A stretch of DNA of 37,197 nucleotides from Acidobacteriota bacterium (GTDB lineage: Bacteria; Acidobacteriota; Thermoanaerobaculia; Multivoradales; J023), in assembly GCA_029263395.1 (NCBI GenBank), contig JAJCXO010000277.1, forward strand, positions 1 to 37,197. Reading direction: 5' to 3'. The position numbers and the translations under genes are program-made. This document shows positions 21,904-30,109 of this stretch, one piece after another. Each line of letters begins with the position of its first letter. The first letter of the stretch is position 1. The notes under the pieces are model-generated. The model was not told where the DNA came from. It saw only the letters and a list, made by a program, of their open reading frames with translations, and ran no database searches.

Positions 21904-22499
21904 TACACAGCCTCGTCCTTTGGTCCAGCCTGACCTCGTTTGAGCTCGCGCAGTAGCCAGATTTTTGCCGTCTTCAGATCGCGTTTGACAGTCGCGGGAG
22001 ACACCTCGAGGGCGGTTGCAATCTCCTCGAACGTCAGGCCACCAAAATAGCTCAGCTCGATCGCTTCGCTCTGGCGAGGCGCGATGAATCCCAGTTCCTC
22101 GAGAGCGTCGTCGAGTGCGATCAGATCAACATCGACCTTGATCGGCAGCCCCAACGCTTCCTCGAGCGGTATAGGGGGCTGACCACTGCCATGGCGAGCG
22201 GCTTTTTTACGCCGTGCGTGGTCGACCAGGATCCGGCGCATGGTCTCTGCCAACACCGCAAAAAACTGCACTCGATTCTCGAGTTGTACTTGGCGGCGCC
22301 CGACGAGACGCAGGTAAGCTTCGTGAACCAGAGCCGTCGGCTCGAGCGTGTGGCCGGGAGTTTCGCGCGCCAGATAACCCCGTGCGAGGGCACGCAAATC
22401 TCCGATGACCAAAGGCATCAGCCTGTCGAGTGCTTGACGATCGCCGGCACTCCAGGCGTCGAGCAGTTCTGATACTTGCCGCGCCGCGACCTGTGTCAT
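21903..22499 (-). CDS. ECF sigma factor, Acidobacteriota/Planctomycetota type
   Basis: A 198-residue sigma factor of the group annotated as ECF-subfamily Sigma70_ECF (TIGR02999-like). Region 2 has PTALVHEAYLRLVG and VQFFAVLAETMRRILVDHAR. Region 4 has a helix-turn-helix with LTFEEIATALEVSPATVKRDL. Members of this group are often next to Ser/Thr kinases rather than classical anti-sigma factors, as here, and phosphorylation is thought to regulate some of them. AAGGA lies just before the ATG. It is divergent from a paralog at 22723 with the same arrangement. Confidence 0.93.
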   Translation of the reverse strand: MTQVAARQVSELLDAWSAGDRQALDRLMPLVIGDLRALARGYLARETPGHTLEPTALVHEAYLRLVGRRQVQLENRVQFFAVLAETMRRILVDHARRKKAARHGSGQPPIPLEEALGLPIKVDVDLIALDDALEELGFIAPRQSEAIELSYFGGLTFEEIATALEVSPATVKRDLKTAKIWLLRELKRGQAGPKDEAV

Positions 22500-22564
22500 G
22501 TTCCTTATTTTAGCACTTTCCCTGACAGCTAAAGGGTGATCCGACGGACCATACCAGGACTATT

Positions 22565-22578
22565 GATCATTGATGATC
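22565..22578. promoter_or_regulatory. inverted repeat in the divergent sigma-gene promoter region
   Basis: GATCAT (22565-22570) and ATGATC (22573-22578) flank TG in the AT-richer 223-bp gap between the two divergent ECF sigma genes. Symmetry and location fit an operator that controls one or both promoters. Confidence 0.4.
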
Positions 22579-22670
22579 TAAAGGAACTATTTGCGTCGAA
22601 CTGAATATCACGAGAAAATCCTTGTAAATACTCGATTTCCTGGGAACAACCATACTAGTGTGCTGCGCGG

Positions 22671-22686
22671 AGGGCATAATTGCCCT
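22671..22686. promoter_or_regulatory. inverted repeat AGGGCA-TAAT-TGCCCT
   Basis: A perfect 6-bp-arm inverted repeat with TAAT in the middle, 36 bp before the ATG of the plus-strand sigma gene. The following AT-rich stretch (TTATATTTTCATTG) could hold promoter elements, but no consensus pair is clear. Confidence 0.4.
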
Positions 22687-22722
22687 TATATTTTCATTGT
22701 TCGCACATCTTGTAGAACTCCA

Positions 22723-23307
22723 ATGCGTCGCCCTTCACCTTACGAGATCACCCAGATGCTTCGCGAGTGGCGCGGTGGTGACCACCGAGCCGAGGAAGAA
22801 CTCTGGCCGATCATCTACCAAGAGCTTCGGAGCCTGGCCAGAAGCGTCATTCGGAAACGTACCGGCAGTCAACAGTTGGGGGCAACGACCCTCGTGCACG
22901 AAGCCTACCTCCGTCTCGTCGGTTCAACTTCGACCATCGATTGGAATGATCGAGGACATTTCTTCGCGATTGCAGCACGCGCTATGCGTTATGTGCTGGT
23001 CGACGAAGCCCGACGACGACTGACGATGAAACGGGAAGGGGATGCTGTCAAGGCAGACCTTCCAGAGCATATTGCCGATCCCGTTGACCATCGACCAGAG
23101 GATATCTTGGCGGTCCACGAAGCTCTAACTCGTCTGGCAAAGGTCAACCCTCGCCACGAACGTCTCGTGGAAGCCCGTTACTTTGCCGGTTTGTCGGTGG
23201 AAGAGACTGCTGATGCACTGAACGTCTCCCGGCCTACGGTAGTGCGCGATTGGCGCGCGGTGAGGACTTGGCTCTATGGCGAGCTCCAGCGACAACCCCA
23301 GACCTGA
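22723..23307 (+). CDS. ECF sigma factor, second copy
   Basis: A 194-residue paralog of the sigma factor at 21903-22499. The diagnostic blocks repeat: TTLVHEAYLRLVG, GHFFAIAARAMRYVLVDEAR and the helix-turn-helix LSVEETADALNVSRPTVVRDW. The ATG at 22723 matches the usual N-terminus (ITQMLREWRGGD). The frame is open further up to 22591, but that part is AT-rich and carries the inverted repeat, so it is probably leader. No strong ribosome binding site is visible. Its 3' end overlaps the next kinase gene by 32 bp, a tight coupling that mirrors the minus-strand module. Confidence 0.92.
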   Translation: MRRPSPYEITQMLREWRGGDHRAEEELWPIIYQELRSLARSVIRKRTGSQQLGATTLVHEAYLRLVGSTSTIDWNDRGHFFAIAARAMRYVLVDEARRRLTMKREGDAVKADLPEHIADPVDHRPEDILAVHEALTRLAKVNPRHERLVEARYFAGLSVEETADALNVSRPTVVRDWRAVRTWLYGELQRQPQT

Positions 23308-25066
23308 TCACGGTCCGCAGGGGTTCGATGCGAGTTGGGACTCGGGATCCTGTCGCGAGTTCGCCACCAGGCAACAGCTCCGGATCGACGAAATTGTCCT
23401 CACCGCAGCCGGCCTCGAGACCGGTCAACGCGAAGCTTTCCTCAGTTGCCTCGCTCGAACTGAGCCCGACCTCATGCAAGAAGCCCAACGACGGTTGCGC
23501 TGCGCAGCCGATCTCCCGACCGGCTTCTTGGCGGTTCCCGCAGCCGAAATCCTCGACCCCTTGGATCGCCAAGCTGAAACCGAAACACAGGTTTTGTCGA
23601 CGACGATCGCCAGCGTCGAACGCTATGAAATCCAAGAATGCCTGGGCGAAGGCGGTATGGCGAGGGTGTATAAGGCTTTTGACCGGCACCTCCGCCGTCC
23701 GGTTGCACTCAAGTTGCTCAAACGGACCGACAGCAAGACGCTGCACCGTTTTCTGCGGGAGGCACAGACCCAAGCCAGAGTTCGCCACGAATATGTCCTC
23801 AATGTTCACGAAACCGGCGAGCTCGGGGATCAACCCTACATCGCCATGCACTACGTCAACGGTCCGACGTTGATGGCAATCCGTGACAAAACATCTCTGG
23901 AGCAGAAGGTGCGACTGATGGCCCAGGTTGCGGAAGGACTCCACGCTGCCCACCGCGAAGGCCTGGTTCACCGTGACGTCAAGCCCTCGAATATCCTGGT
24001 CGAGAGAACCCCTGACGGCAAACTGAGACCTTGGGTCGCCGATTTTGGTATCGCGATGATGATCGACGACGGTTCCATTTGGAGCGCCGCACATGCTGGA
24101 ACGCCGTTCTACATAGCCCCCGAAAGGCTCAGTGACGAGCGCGATGTCGATGTCCGCAGCGACATCTACAGCCTAGGGGTCACGCTTTACCAATTTCTTT
24201 GTGGTGAGTTGCCCTTCGACCACCCAAGCCTCGGCGAGATGTTGCGCCAGGTCCGGGAAGACGAGCCCATCTCGCTTCGAGCCCGGAACCCGTCCCTGCC
24301 GACAGAGCTCGAGGCAGTGACGATGAAATGCTTGGCGAAGCGGCCTGATCAGCGTTATCCAACAGCGCGAGCAGTTGCCAACGACCTTTGGCGGTTTCTC
24401 GACGGTGAAGTCGTCGAAGCCCACGATTCGACGTTCACCTACCGCCTCAAACGATCCGCTCACAGGCGCACATTAATGCCAATAGCACTGGTTGGCGCTG
24501 CCCTGCTGGTGGGCGTCTTATCGACCATCGCTGTCTCTTCGACGATGCGAGCCAAACGTGCTGCAACGGAAGCAGTCACAGCACTCGACAGCCTGGCACT
24601 CCTGTTCAAGGACCAAGGACGGTATGCAGAGGCAGAGCAACTATACGCTCGCAACCTCGCGATTCGCGAAGAGCACCTGGGCAAAAACCACCCCAGCGTG
24701 GCGCAAGCATTGGTCAACTACTCGAACTTGTTGATCCAACAGGGAAAACACGTCGAGGCCGAGAAGAAAGTCCGCCAAGCCCTGAAGATCTTGTCGCAGT
24801 CCCTGCCGGAAAGTCATTGGCGACGAGCCTACGTCGAGAGCGTCCGTGGCGCGAGCCTCACAGGCCTAGGCCAATTCGAGGAAGCTGAATTGTTGTTACT
24901 CGCCGGATTCTCGACGGTCCGCGAGCAAACAGGACTCGCATCGCTACCCACCCGTGAAATTGCCGAGCATCTCGTCAACCTATACGAAGCCTGGGAACGA
25001 GACGAACGCGCCGACGAATACCGTGCTCTGCACCGCGCCGCCACACTCAGCACCAACGACTCATGA
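23276..25066 (+). CDS. Ser/Thr protein kinase with short TPR region
   Basis: A 596-residue kinase. After an N-terminal helical segment, the kinase domain (about residues 120-385) shows LGEGGMARVYKA, the VALK lysine, REAQ for the alpha-C Glu, HRDVKPSNIL (232-241), VADFGIAMM and AGTPFYIAPERL, all intact. A membrane helix at about 403-422 is followed by roughly three TPR-like units (EAEQLYARNLAIREEHLG and EAEKKVRQAL). It is a shorter relative of the minus-strand kinase. The gene overlaps the sigma gene upstream and the GT4 gene downstream (ATGA). It is thus physically locked between a transcription factor and a glycan enzyme, each a candidate substrate or target. Confidence 0.93.
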   Translation: MASSSDNPRPDHGPQGFDASWDSGSCREFATRQQLRIDEIVLTAAGLETGQREAFLSCLARTEPDLMQEAQRRLRCAADLPTGFLAVPAAEILDPLDRQAETETQVLSTTIASVERYEIQECLGEGGMARVYKAFDRHLRRPVALKLLKRTDSKTLHRFLREAQTQARVRHEYVLNVHETGELGDQPYIAMHYVNGPTLMAIRDKTSLEQKVRLMAQVAEGLHAAHREGLVHRDVKPSNILVERTPDGKLRPWVADFGIAMMIDDGSIWSAAHAGTPFYIAPERLSDERDVDVRSDIYSLGVTLYQFLCGELPFDHPSLGEMLRQVREDEPISLRARNPSLPTELEAVTMKCLAKRPDQRYPTARAVANDLWRFLDGEVVEAHDSTFTYRLKRSAHRRTLMPIALVGAALLVGVLSTIAVSSTMRAKRAATEAVTALDSLALLFKDQGRYAEAEQLYARNLAIREEHLGKNHPSVAQALVNYSNLLIQQGKHVEAEKKVRQALKILSQSLPESHWRRAYVESVRGASLTGLGQFEEAELLLLAGFSTVREQTGLASLPTREIAEHLVNLYEAWERDERADEYRALHRAATLSTNDS

Positions 25067-26184
25067 GAGCTCTGAAGATTGCCCTGCTAGGGAGCCGCGG
25101 TATCCCTGCAAACTACGGTGGCTACGAAACACTGATGGAAGAGGTCTCCGTCCGTCTACACGAGCTCGGACATACGGTCACGGTCTACTGCCGTGCACAC
25201 TACACACCGCGAAGCATGCGTCGCCACCGTGGTGTACGTTTGGTCGTATTACCGACCGTGCGCACCAAGTACCTCGACACACCGGTGCACACCTGCCTCT
25301 CCTGTCTACATGCTCTCAGCCAAGATTACGATGCGGCCCTGGTGGTCAACTCGGCCAATGCCATCTTCATACCACTGCTGCGGCTGGGTGGAACGCCGAC
25401 CGCGCTCCATGTTGATGGGATTGAGAAACGCCGAGCCAAGTGGGGCCCCTTGGGCCGCTGGGTTTATGCGTTATCGGAGCGCCTAGCCTGTATCCTGCCG
25501 AATGCCCTAGTCACCGATGCTGCTGTGATCCGCGATCATTACTTGGCTCGCTACCAAGCGGAGTCGTCGTTGATTACCTACGGTGTCGAACCGCGAGCTC
25601 CCGAGACAACCGAGACTCTGGATCGCCTCGGTCTCCAGCCTCGAGGCTACTTCCTCTATGTCAGTCGGTTCGAGCCTGAGAACAATCCTCACCGTGTTGT
25701 CGAAGCTTACCGTCAAGTCAGCGGTGACACGCCACTGATCATGGTTGGCGACGCACCATATGCCGAACAATTCATCACCGATCTGCGACAAGCTGCGGAC
25801 TCTAGAGTCCTGTTCCCAGGCAGCGTTTATGGAGAAGGTTACCGAGAGCTCCAAGCCAATGCATTGGCCTATGTCCATGCCACCGAGGTCGGTGGCACCC
25901 ATCCAGCCCTCGTCGAAGCCATGGGCTATGGCAACTGCTTGTTGGTCAACGACGCTCCGGAAAATCGTGAAGTGGTCGGCGATGCTGGTCTGTTCTTTCG
26001 AGCCGAAGAGCCTGCTACCCTCAGCGCACTATTCGAACGGGTCCTGAGGGATCACGACGAGACCATGAAGTTCAGACAAGCCGCCGCTCAGCGAGCGAAT
26101 GTCCGTTACTCCTGGAACACCGTGACCGGTCAATACGCCGAACTCTTTCAACGACTCTCGGCACACTCAAACGGAATCGGCTGA
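25063..26184 (+). CDS. GT4 glycosyltransferase with DUF1972-type N-terminus
   Basis: A 373-residue GT-B enzyme. The start ALLGSRGIPANYGGYETLMEE is the signature of DUF1972, found in rhamnosyltransferase-like proteins of capsule and S-layer glycan clusters. The C-terminal half is GT4-like: YVSRFEPENN, then a donor-site region with YVHATEVGGTHPALVEAMGYG (the E-x7-E-like block). The ATG overlaps the kinase stop, so expression is coupled to the sigma/kinase module. It likely transfers a deoxyhexose to a lipid-linked acceptor, but donor and linkage are inferred from family only. Confidence 0.9.
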   Translation: MRALKIALLGSRGIPANYGGYETLMEEVSVRLHELGHTVTVYCRAHYTPRSMRRHRGVRLVVLPTVRTKYLDTPVHTCLSCLHALSQDYDAALVVNSANAIFIPLLRLGGTPTALHVDGIEKRRAKWGPLGRWVYALSERLACILPNALVTDAAVIRDHYLARYQAESSLITYGVEPRAPETTETLDRLGLQPRGYFLYVSRFEPENNPHRVVEAYRQVSGDTPLIMVGDAPYAEQFITDLRQAADSRVLFPGSVYGEGYRELQANALAYVHATEVGGTHPALVEAMGYGNCLLVNDAPENREVVGDAGLFFRAEEPATLSALFERVLRDHDETMKFRQAAAQRANVRYSWNTVTGQYAELFQRLSAHSNGIG

Positions 26185-26212
26185 CCCATCGTACTATGTC
26201 TTCGTAGCATTT

Positions 26213-26232
26213 ATCGAGCATCAAGGCTCGAT
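26213..26232 (+). terminator. stem-loop after the GT4 gene
   Basis: ATCGAGC (26213-26219) and GCTCGAT (26226-26232) form a perfect 7-bp stem with a 6-nt loop, 29 nt after the GT4 stop. A terminator is plausible though no T-tract follows. The rest of the 198-bp gap before the dioxygenase gene shows nothing recognisable. Confidence 0.4.
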
Positions 26233-26382
26233 GGTGAGGATGCCCCTGAGCTATGATTGACCCCATCATGACTGAACGCACAACGTCACACCGTACCGGG
26301 TGTTGCCTCCTCTTGGATCGTCGAGATTAGCTCGATGTCAGCCACTGAAAAACCCGAGAGCGAGCTGGACTGAGTCTTAGCA

Positions 26383-27411
26383 ATGAGCATCCTCGACGTA
26401 ATTCGTGCAAGGCGGCAACAAGGCCCGCTGAATCCTGACGGCCAACTTTGGAGCCGTTTGTGGCTCGATCAACACAATGCCGACCGGCAAATCACCAAAC
26501 GTTTACGCAAAGGGAAAATCAACGAGACGCAAGCTCGGCAACTCCGGCAATATGCCGAGCGGGGCTATCTGAAACTCTCACTCGACCTCGACGAATCGAT
26601 CTATCGTCAATTGGATGACGACGTTGACCGTTTGTGGCAGGAACGACCGGCCGACATAGCCTACGCCTACCACAGCCTTTTGACCCCCTTCTCGTTGGCT
26701 GCTGCCGAGCATCGGCAACCCTCATGCCGAATCGCCGATCTTCAAAGCGTGTCCAAGGCTGCGCTGAGCCTCTACCTGCATCGAGAAATCTTCGATCTAG
26801 TCGATGAGATCTTTGGCGAATCGTCAGTGGCGACCCAGTCACTGTATTTTCAGTGGGGTAGTCAGCAGGGCCTGCATCGTGATCCGGTGTATGTCCACAT
26901 GAACCCGCCTAGCCACCTGGCCGCCGCGTGGATCGCACTCGAGGATATCGGTCCGGACTGCGGACCGCTGATCTACGTCCCTGGCTCGCACAAACTGCCG
27001 TATTACCTTTATGAGCCGGACCGTTATACGTTCGACCACTCCGTCGACGATCAAGAGACTCTCGAAGCCGCCCAGGCATGGGACCAACGGCACTTCACCG
27101 AAGCCGGACTAGAGCTCGAAACCCTGACCTGCCAACGAGGCGACGTCTTGATATGGCACCATTCTTTGCTCCACGGTGGCTCGTACCCAACCGACCCTGC
27201 TCTGACTCGCAAGAGTTTTGTTGTGCACTTCACAACGCTGGCGTCGATGCCGAAGGTCATGAACTGCTACGTGTCTGCCAGCGGCGGCACTAAAGTTCTG
27301 ACTAGCGAGAAGCACCTAGTACGTGATGGTTGTCACGGCTTCGACAGCCCAATCAACGTTCACTCTCAGCAGGCTGAGAGTGAACCCATGGCTGCAGCCA
27401 ACCTCAGCTAG
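26383..27411 (+). CDS. phytanoyl-CoA dioxygenase (PhyH) family protein
   Basis: A 342-residue Fe(II)/2-oxoglutarate-dependent oxygenase-like protein. The iron site is GLHRDP (H165, D167), completed by HHSLLHGGS (H264). AAWIALEDIGPDCGPLIYVPGSH is the conserved core strand region of the family, and an Arg for 2-oxoglutarate follows H264 by eight residues. It sits between a glycosyltransferase and the priming sugar transferase, so hydroxylation of a sugar, lipid or small metabolite for the surface glycan is possible. The family is too broad to name a substrate. The last 18 codons contain a strong inverted repeat. Confidence 0.87.
   Translation: MSILDVIRARRQQGPLNPDGQLWSRLWLDQHNADRQITKRLRKGKINETQARQLRQYAERGYLKLSLDLDESIYRQLDDDVDRLWQERPADIAYAYHSLLTPFSLAAAEHRQPSCRIADLQSVSKAALSLYLHREIFDLVDEIFGESSVATQSLYFQWGSQQGLHRDPVYVHMNPPSHLAAAWIALEDIGPDCGPLIYVPGSHKLPYYLYEPDRYTFDHSVDDQETLEAAQAWDQRHFTEAGLELETLTCQRGDVLIWHHSLLHGGSYPTDPALTRKSFVVHFTTLASMPKVMNCYVSASGGTKVLTSEKHLVRDGCHGFDSPINVHSQQAESEPMAAANLS
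27358..27385. promoter_or_regulatory. perfect 13-bp inverted repeat with 2-nt spacer
   Basis: GTTCACTCTCAGC (27358-27370) and GCTGAGAGTGAAC (27373-27385) are exact complements around AG. The repeat is inside the C-terminal codons of the PhyH gene, with its centre 66 bp upstream of the glycosylphosphotransferase start. A second palindrome, GGCTGCAGCC, follows at 27390-27399. Such symmetry suits an operator for the next gene; a 2-nt spacer is too short for a tight RNA loop unless the stem frays. Confidence 0.6.
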
Positions 27412-27437
27412 GTCGGGTGCTCTTTGGTTAGATTGAG

Positions 27438-28913
27438 ATGCTGAAAGAACAGTCGAAACCCCTAGTGATCGGGATCTTCACCCTCGATCTGGCTCTGGTG
27501 GCGGCCTCTTTTTTTCTCGCCTTCTGGATCCGAGCAACCTGGTTACCCGTACTCTTCCCAGAGTCGATCTCGTCGTTCTATCCGCTGAGTACCTATTTGC
27601 CTCTCTTGCCTTACGTCCTGTTGATCTGGGGCGTTTTGCTCTTGGCCTCGGGTTGTTACCGCTCGCATCGCACGGTGCCTCTGGGAGAGGAGGCTTGGAC
27701 CGTCCTGCGAGTTTGCGCCACCGCCCTGGCAGTCCTCGCCCTGGGTATCTATGCCTTGCGCCTCGATGCCAAGCTGTTGGGTAATGACGAGTTCAGTCGT
27801 GTTTGGGTGCTGCTCGTCGCAGGGTTTGCATGCCTGCTTTTGATCACCGAGAAAATCGCGATCCGAACACTTTCGCGTTATGTCCGCTGGCGCGGCTACA
27901 ACTATCGCACCGTGTTGATTGTCGGCACCCACGAAGGAGCGGTCAAGCTCGCCGATTCGATCCTCGATCACCGCTATTGGGGCTTTCGAATCTTGGGCTT
28001 CGTCGCTCACCCAGAAGGCGCCGCGGATAAGGCCGGAAGCTCAACCGCTGACCAGCTTCCCGCTCGCTATCGATTGCTCGGAGAGATGGAAGACATCTTG
28101 CAGATCGTCGAAGAGAACTCGGTCGATGATGTCCTGTTCTGCGTCAATCGCCGCGACCTCGACCGCATGGAAGATCTTTTCCTTGCCCTCCACGAGCAGG
28201 GTATCAGGACTCGATTCGCCCTCAATCTGTTTCCGCACACCAAGGCCAGGACCCACTTCGAGGATCTCGATGGGGTGCCCCTGCTGACCTTCTCGACTGC
28301 CCCGGAACGCCCGATCCCACTGGCCTTGAAACGCCTGCTCGATATCGCAACCTCGGCAGTGCTGCTGGTGCTGGCGCTACCGGTGGTTCTAGGCATCGCC
28401 GTCGGCATCAAACTCACCGGCCGCGGCGCCGTGCTTTATCGACAGACACGGTGTGGGCTCAACGGCCGACGGTTCACGCTCTACAAGTTTCGCACGATGA
28501 TCTCGGGCGCCGAGGCCAAACAAGGTGAGCTGCTGCACTTGAACGAGATGAACGGCCCCGTATTCAAACTCAAGGACGATCCGAGGGTGACGTGGATCGG
28601 CCGTTTCTTGCGACGGTTCTCCCTCGACGAGTTGCCCCAACTGTGGAACGTCTTGCGGGGCGACATGAGTCTCGTCGGACCCCGCCCGCCGATACCCGAC
28701 GAAGTCGCTCGCTATCAACGCTGGCAACGTCGTCGCCTATCGATGAAGCCAGGTCTCACCTGTTTGTGGCAAATCAGCGGCCGCAATCAAGTCGATTTCG
28801 ACCGCTGGATCGAGCTCGATCTACAATACATCGACTCGTGGTCACCCTGGCTGGATATGAAGATCCTGCTGAAGACGGTACCGGCCGTATTATCTGGACG
28901 CGGCGCGTCATGA
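27438..28913 (+). CDS. undecaprenyl-phosphate sugar-1-phosphate transferase (priming enzyme)
   Basis: A 491-residue polyprenyl glycosylphosphotransferase of the WcaJ/WbaP type. Four N-terminal membrane helices (about residues 10-135) lead to a CoA_binding_3-like nucleotide-fold domain (about 150-270). A fifth hydrophobic segment follows (about 300-322), then the catalytic bacterial sugar transferase domain (323-491). Conserved blocks include LYRQTRCGLNGRRFTLYKFRTM, the DDPR segment, RRFSLDELPQLWNVL, GDMSLVGPRPP and KPGLTCLWQISGRN. It attaches a sugar-1-phosphate to undecaprenyl phosphate and starts a repeat unit. This is the strongest evidence that the surrounding genes make a lipid-linked surface polysaccharide. 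Confidence 0.95.
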   Translation: MLKEQSKPLVIGIFTLDLALVAASFFLAFWIRATWLPVLFPESISSFYPLSTYLPLLPYVLLIWGVLLLASGCYRSHRTVPLGEEAWTVLRVCATALAVLALGIYALRLDAKLLGNDEFSRVWVLLVAGFACLLLITEKIAIRTLSRYVRWRGYNYRTVLIVGTHEGAVKLADSILDHRYWGFRILGFVAHPEGAADKAGSSTADQLPARYRLLGEMEDILQIVEENSVDDVLFCVNRRDLDRMEDLFLALHEQGIRTRFALNLFPHTKARTHFEDLDGVPLLTFSTAPERPIPLALKRLLDIATSAVLLVLALPVVLGIAVGIKLTGRGAVLYRQTRCGLNGRRFTLYKFRTMISGAEAKQGELLHLNEMNGPVFKLKDDPRVTWIGRFLRRFSLDELPQLWNVLRGDMSLVGPRPPIPDEVARYQRWQRRRLSMKPGLTCLWQISGRNQVDFDRWIELDLQYIDSWSPWLDMKILLKTVPAVLSGRGAS

Positions 28914-28932
28914 GCCTGGCCTCGAAGCCTTC

Positions 28933-30012
28933 ATGCCACCCAACGCCATGACACCCGAGTTCGAATCCCCCACGACCGAGCGACTCCTAGAGCTGATCGA
29001 AGGCATGGGCGGCAAAACCGTGCCCATGCTCGTCGACCTGGTGGCCGACCGTTTCATCACTGGAACGCCGAAACGTATCAGTCGCGAGGCACCGGTGTTG
29101 ATCCTGCGCCATGACAAGGAAACGACAACACCCGGCGGCGGCGCCAACGCGGTGGCCAATGTGGCGGCGCTCGATGGTATCCCCTTGCCTCTCGGCGTTG
29201 TCGGCGACGATCCATCAGGCCACGTTCTACGCCAACTCTTGGAGCAGCGGAACATCTCTACCGCAGGCATTCTGACCCGCCCCGGCTATCGCACGCCAAC
29301 CAAAACACGGATCCTCGGCGGCGCACGCCACACCATCAAACAGCAGATTGTACGTTTCGATATCGAAGACGAGATCACCCTCACCGACGACGAATGGGCG
29401 TCCTTGCTCGAGACTCTGCGGAGCTCGATCCACCGCCCGCAGGTCGCGGTGCTCAGTGACTATGGATATGGCGCTGTCGACCCCAAAGTTCTCCCCAAGC
29501 TGCGTGAGGTGCTCGGCCCGGAGTGTGCCGTGGTGGGGGACAGTCGATACCGTCTGGGGGATTTGGTTGGCCTCGACGGGGCGACCCCCAACGCGGAAGA
29601 GGCCGAAGCACTCTTGGGACGCACCATCGAAGGTGATGGTGACGACCTCGAGCAAGCTGGACACCAGCTTCTCACCAGATTGGCAGCCCGGTTTCTACTC
29701 GTAACCCGAGGCAGCGACGGGATGTCGCTCTTCGACGACGCCGGGTCAGCCCATTTCCAGGTCCACGGTACCGATCAAGTAGCCGATGTCACCGGCGCTG
29801 GCGACACGGTGATCGGTGCGTTTGCGCTCGCCCTGGCAGCTGGCGCTACGCCGCTCGAAGCGACTTGCCTCGCCAACTACGCCGGGGGTGTGGTGGTCAT
29901 GAAGATGGGCACCGCAACGCTGACCCGCGAAGAACTGCGACGAGCGGTCGAACGCGATACGACACCCCTCGAAACCATCCGTTGGCAGTCGTACCCCTCG
30001 ACGATAAAGTAA
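28933..30012 (+). CDS. rfaE1: heptose-7-phosphate kinase, PfkB family (RfaE1/HldE N-domain type)
   Basis: A 359-residue PfkB-family sugar kinase. TPGGGANAVANVAAL is the N-terminal substrate/ADP-lid motif, LSDYGYGAV and VGDSRYR are RfaE1-like blocks, and DVTGAGDTVIGAF holds the catalytic base (D291) and anion hole. Length and motifs match the kinase half of HldE, which makes D-glycero-beta-D-manno-heptose 1,7-bisphosphate. Here the kinase is a separate gene, and the nucleotidyltransferase half lies just downstream. An ATG at 28948 is an alternative start. Isomerase (GmhA) and phosphatase (GmhB) genes are not in this window. A different PfkB substrate cannot be excluded, but the neighbour makes heptose likely. 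Confidence 0.88.
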   Translation: MPPNAMTPEFESPTTERLLELIEGMGGKTVPMLVDLVADRFITGTPKRISREAPVLILRHDKETTTPGGGANAVANVAALDGIPLPLGVVGDDPSGHVLRQLLEQRNISTAGILTRPGYRTPTKTRILGGARHTIKQQIVRFDIEDEITLTDDEWASLLETLRSSIHRPQVAVLSDYGYGAVDPKVLPKLREVLGPECAVVGDSRYRLGDLVGLDGATPNAEEAEALLGRTIEGDGDDLEQAGHQLLTRLAARFLLVTRGSDGMSLFDDAGSAHFQVHGTDQVADVTGAGDTVIGAFALALAAGATPLEATCLANYAGGVVVMKMGTATLTREELRRAVERDTTPLETIRWQSYPSTIK

Positions 30013-30109
30013 ACCTGGCAGGCCTTAGGTAGGGTCGGTCTATCAACGCGTAATAGGTCTGTAGAAGCCGTCGTTCTGCAAGATCAACCAGTCTGCGAGG
30101 TCATACACC

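Noticed and set aside
22591-22722. N-terminal extension of the plus-strand ECF sigma factor
   Set aside because: The extension is AT-rich, unlike the family N-terminus, and contains an inverted repeat; it is better explained as promoter and leader.
23234-24094. 286-residue minus-strand frame
   Set aside because: Antisense to the kinase gene, where HRD and DFG motifs prove the plus strand is coding.
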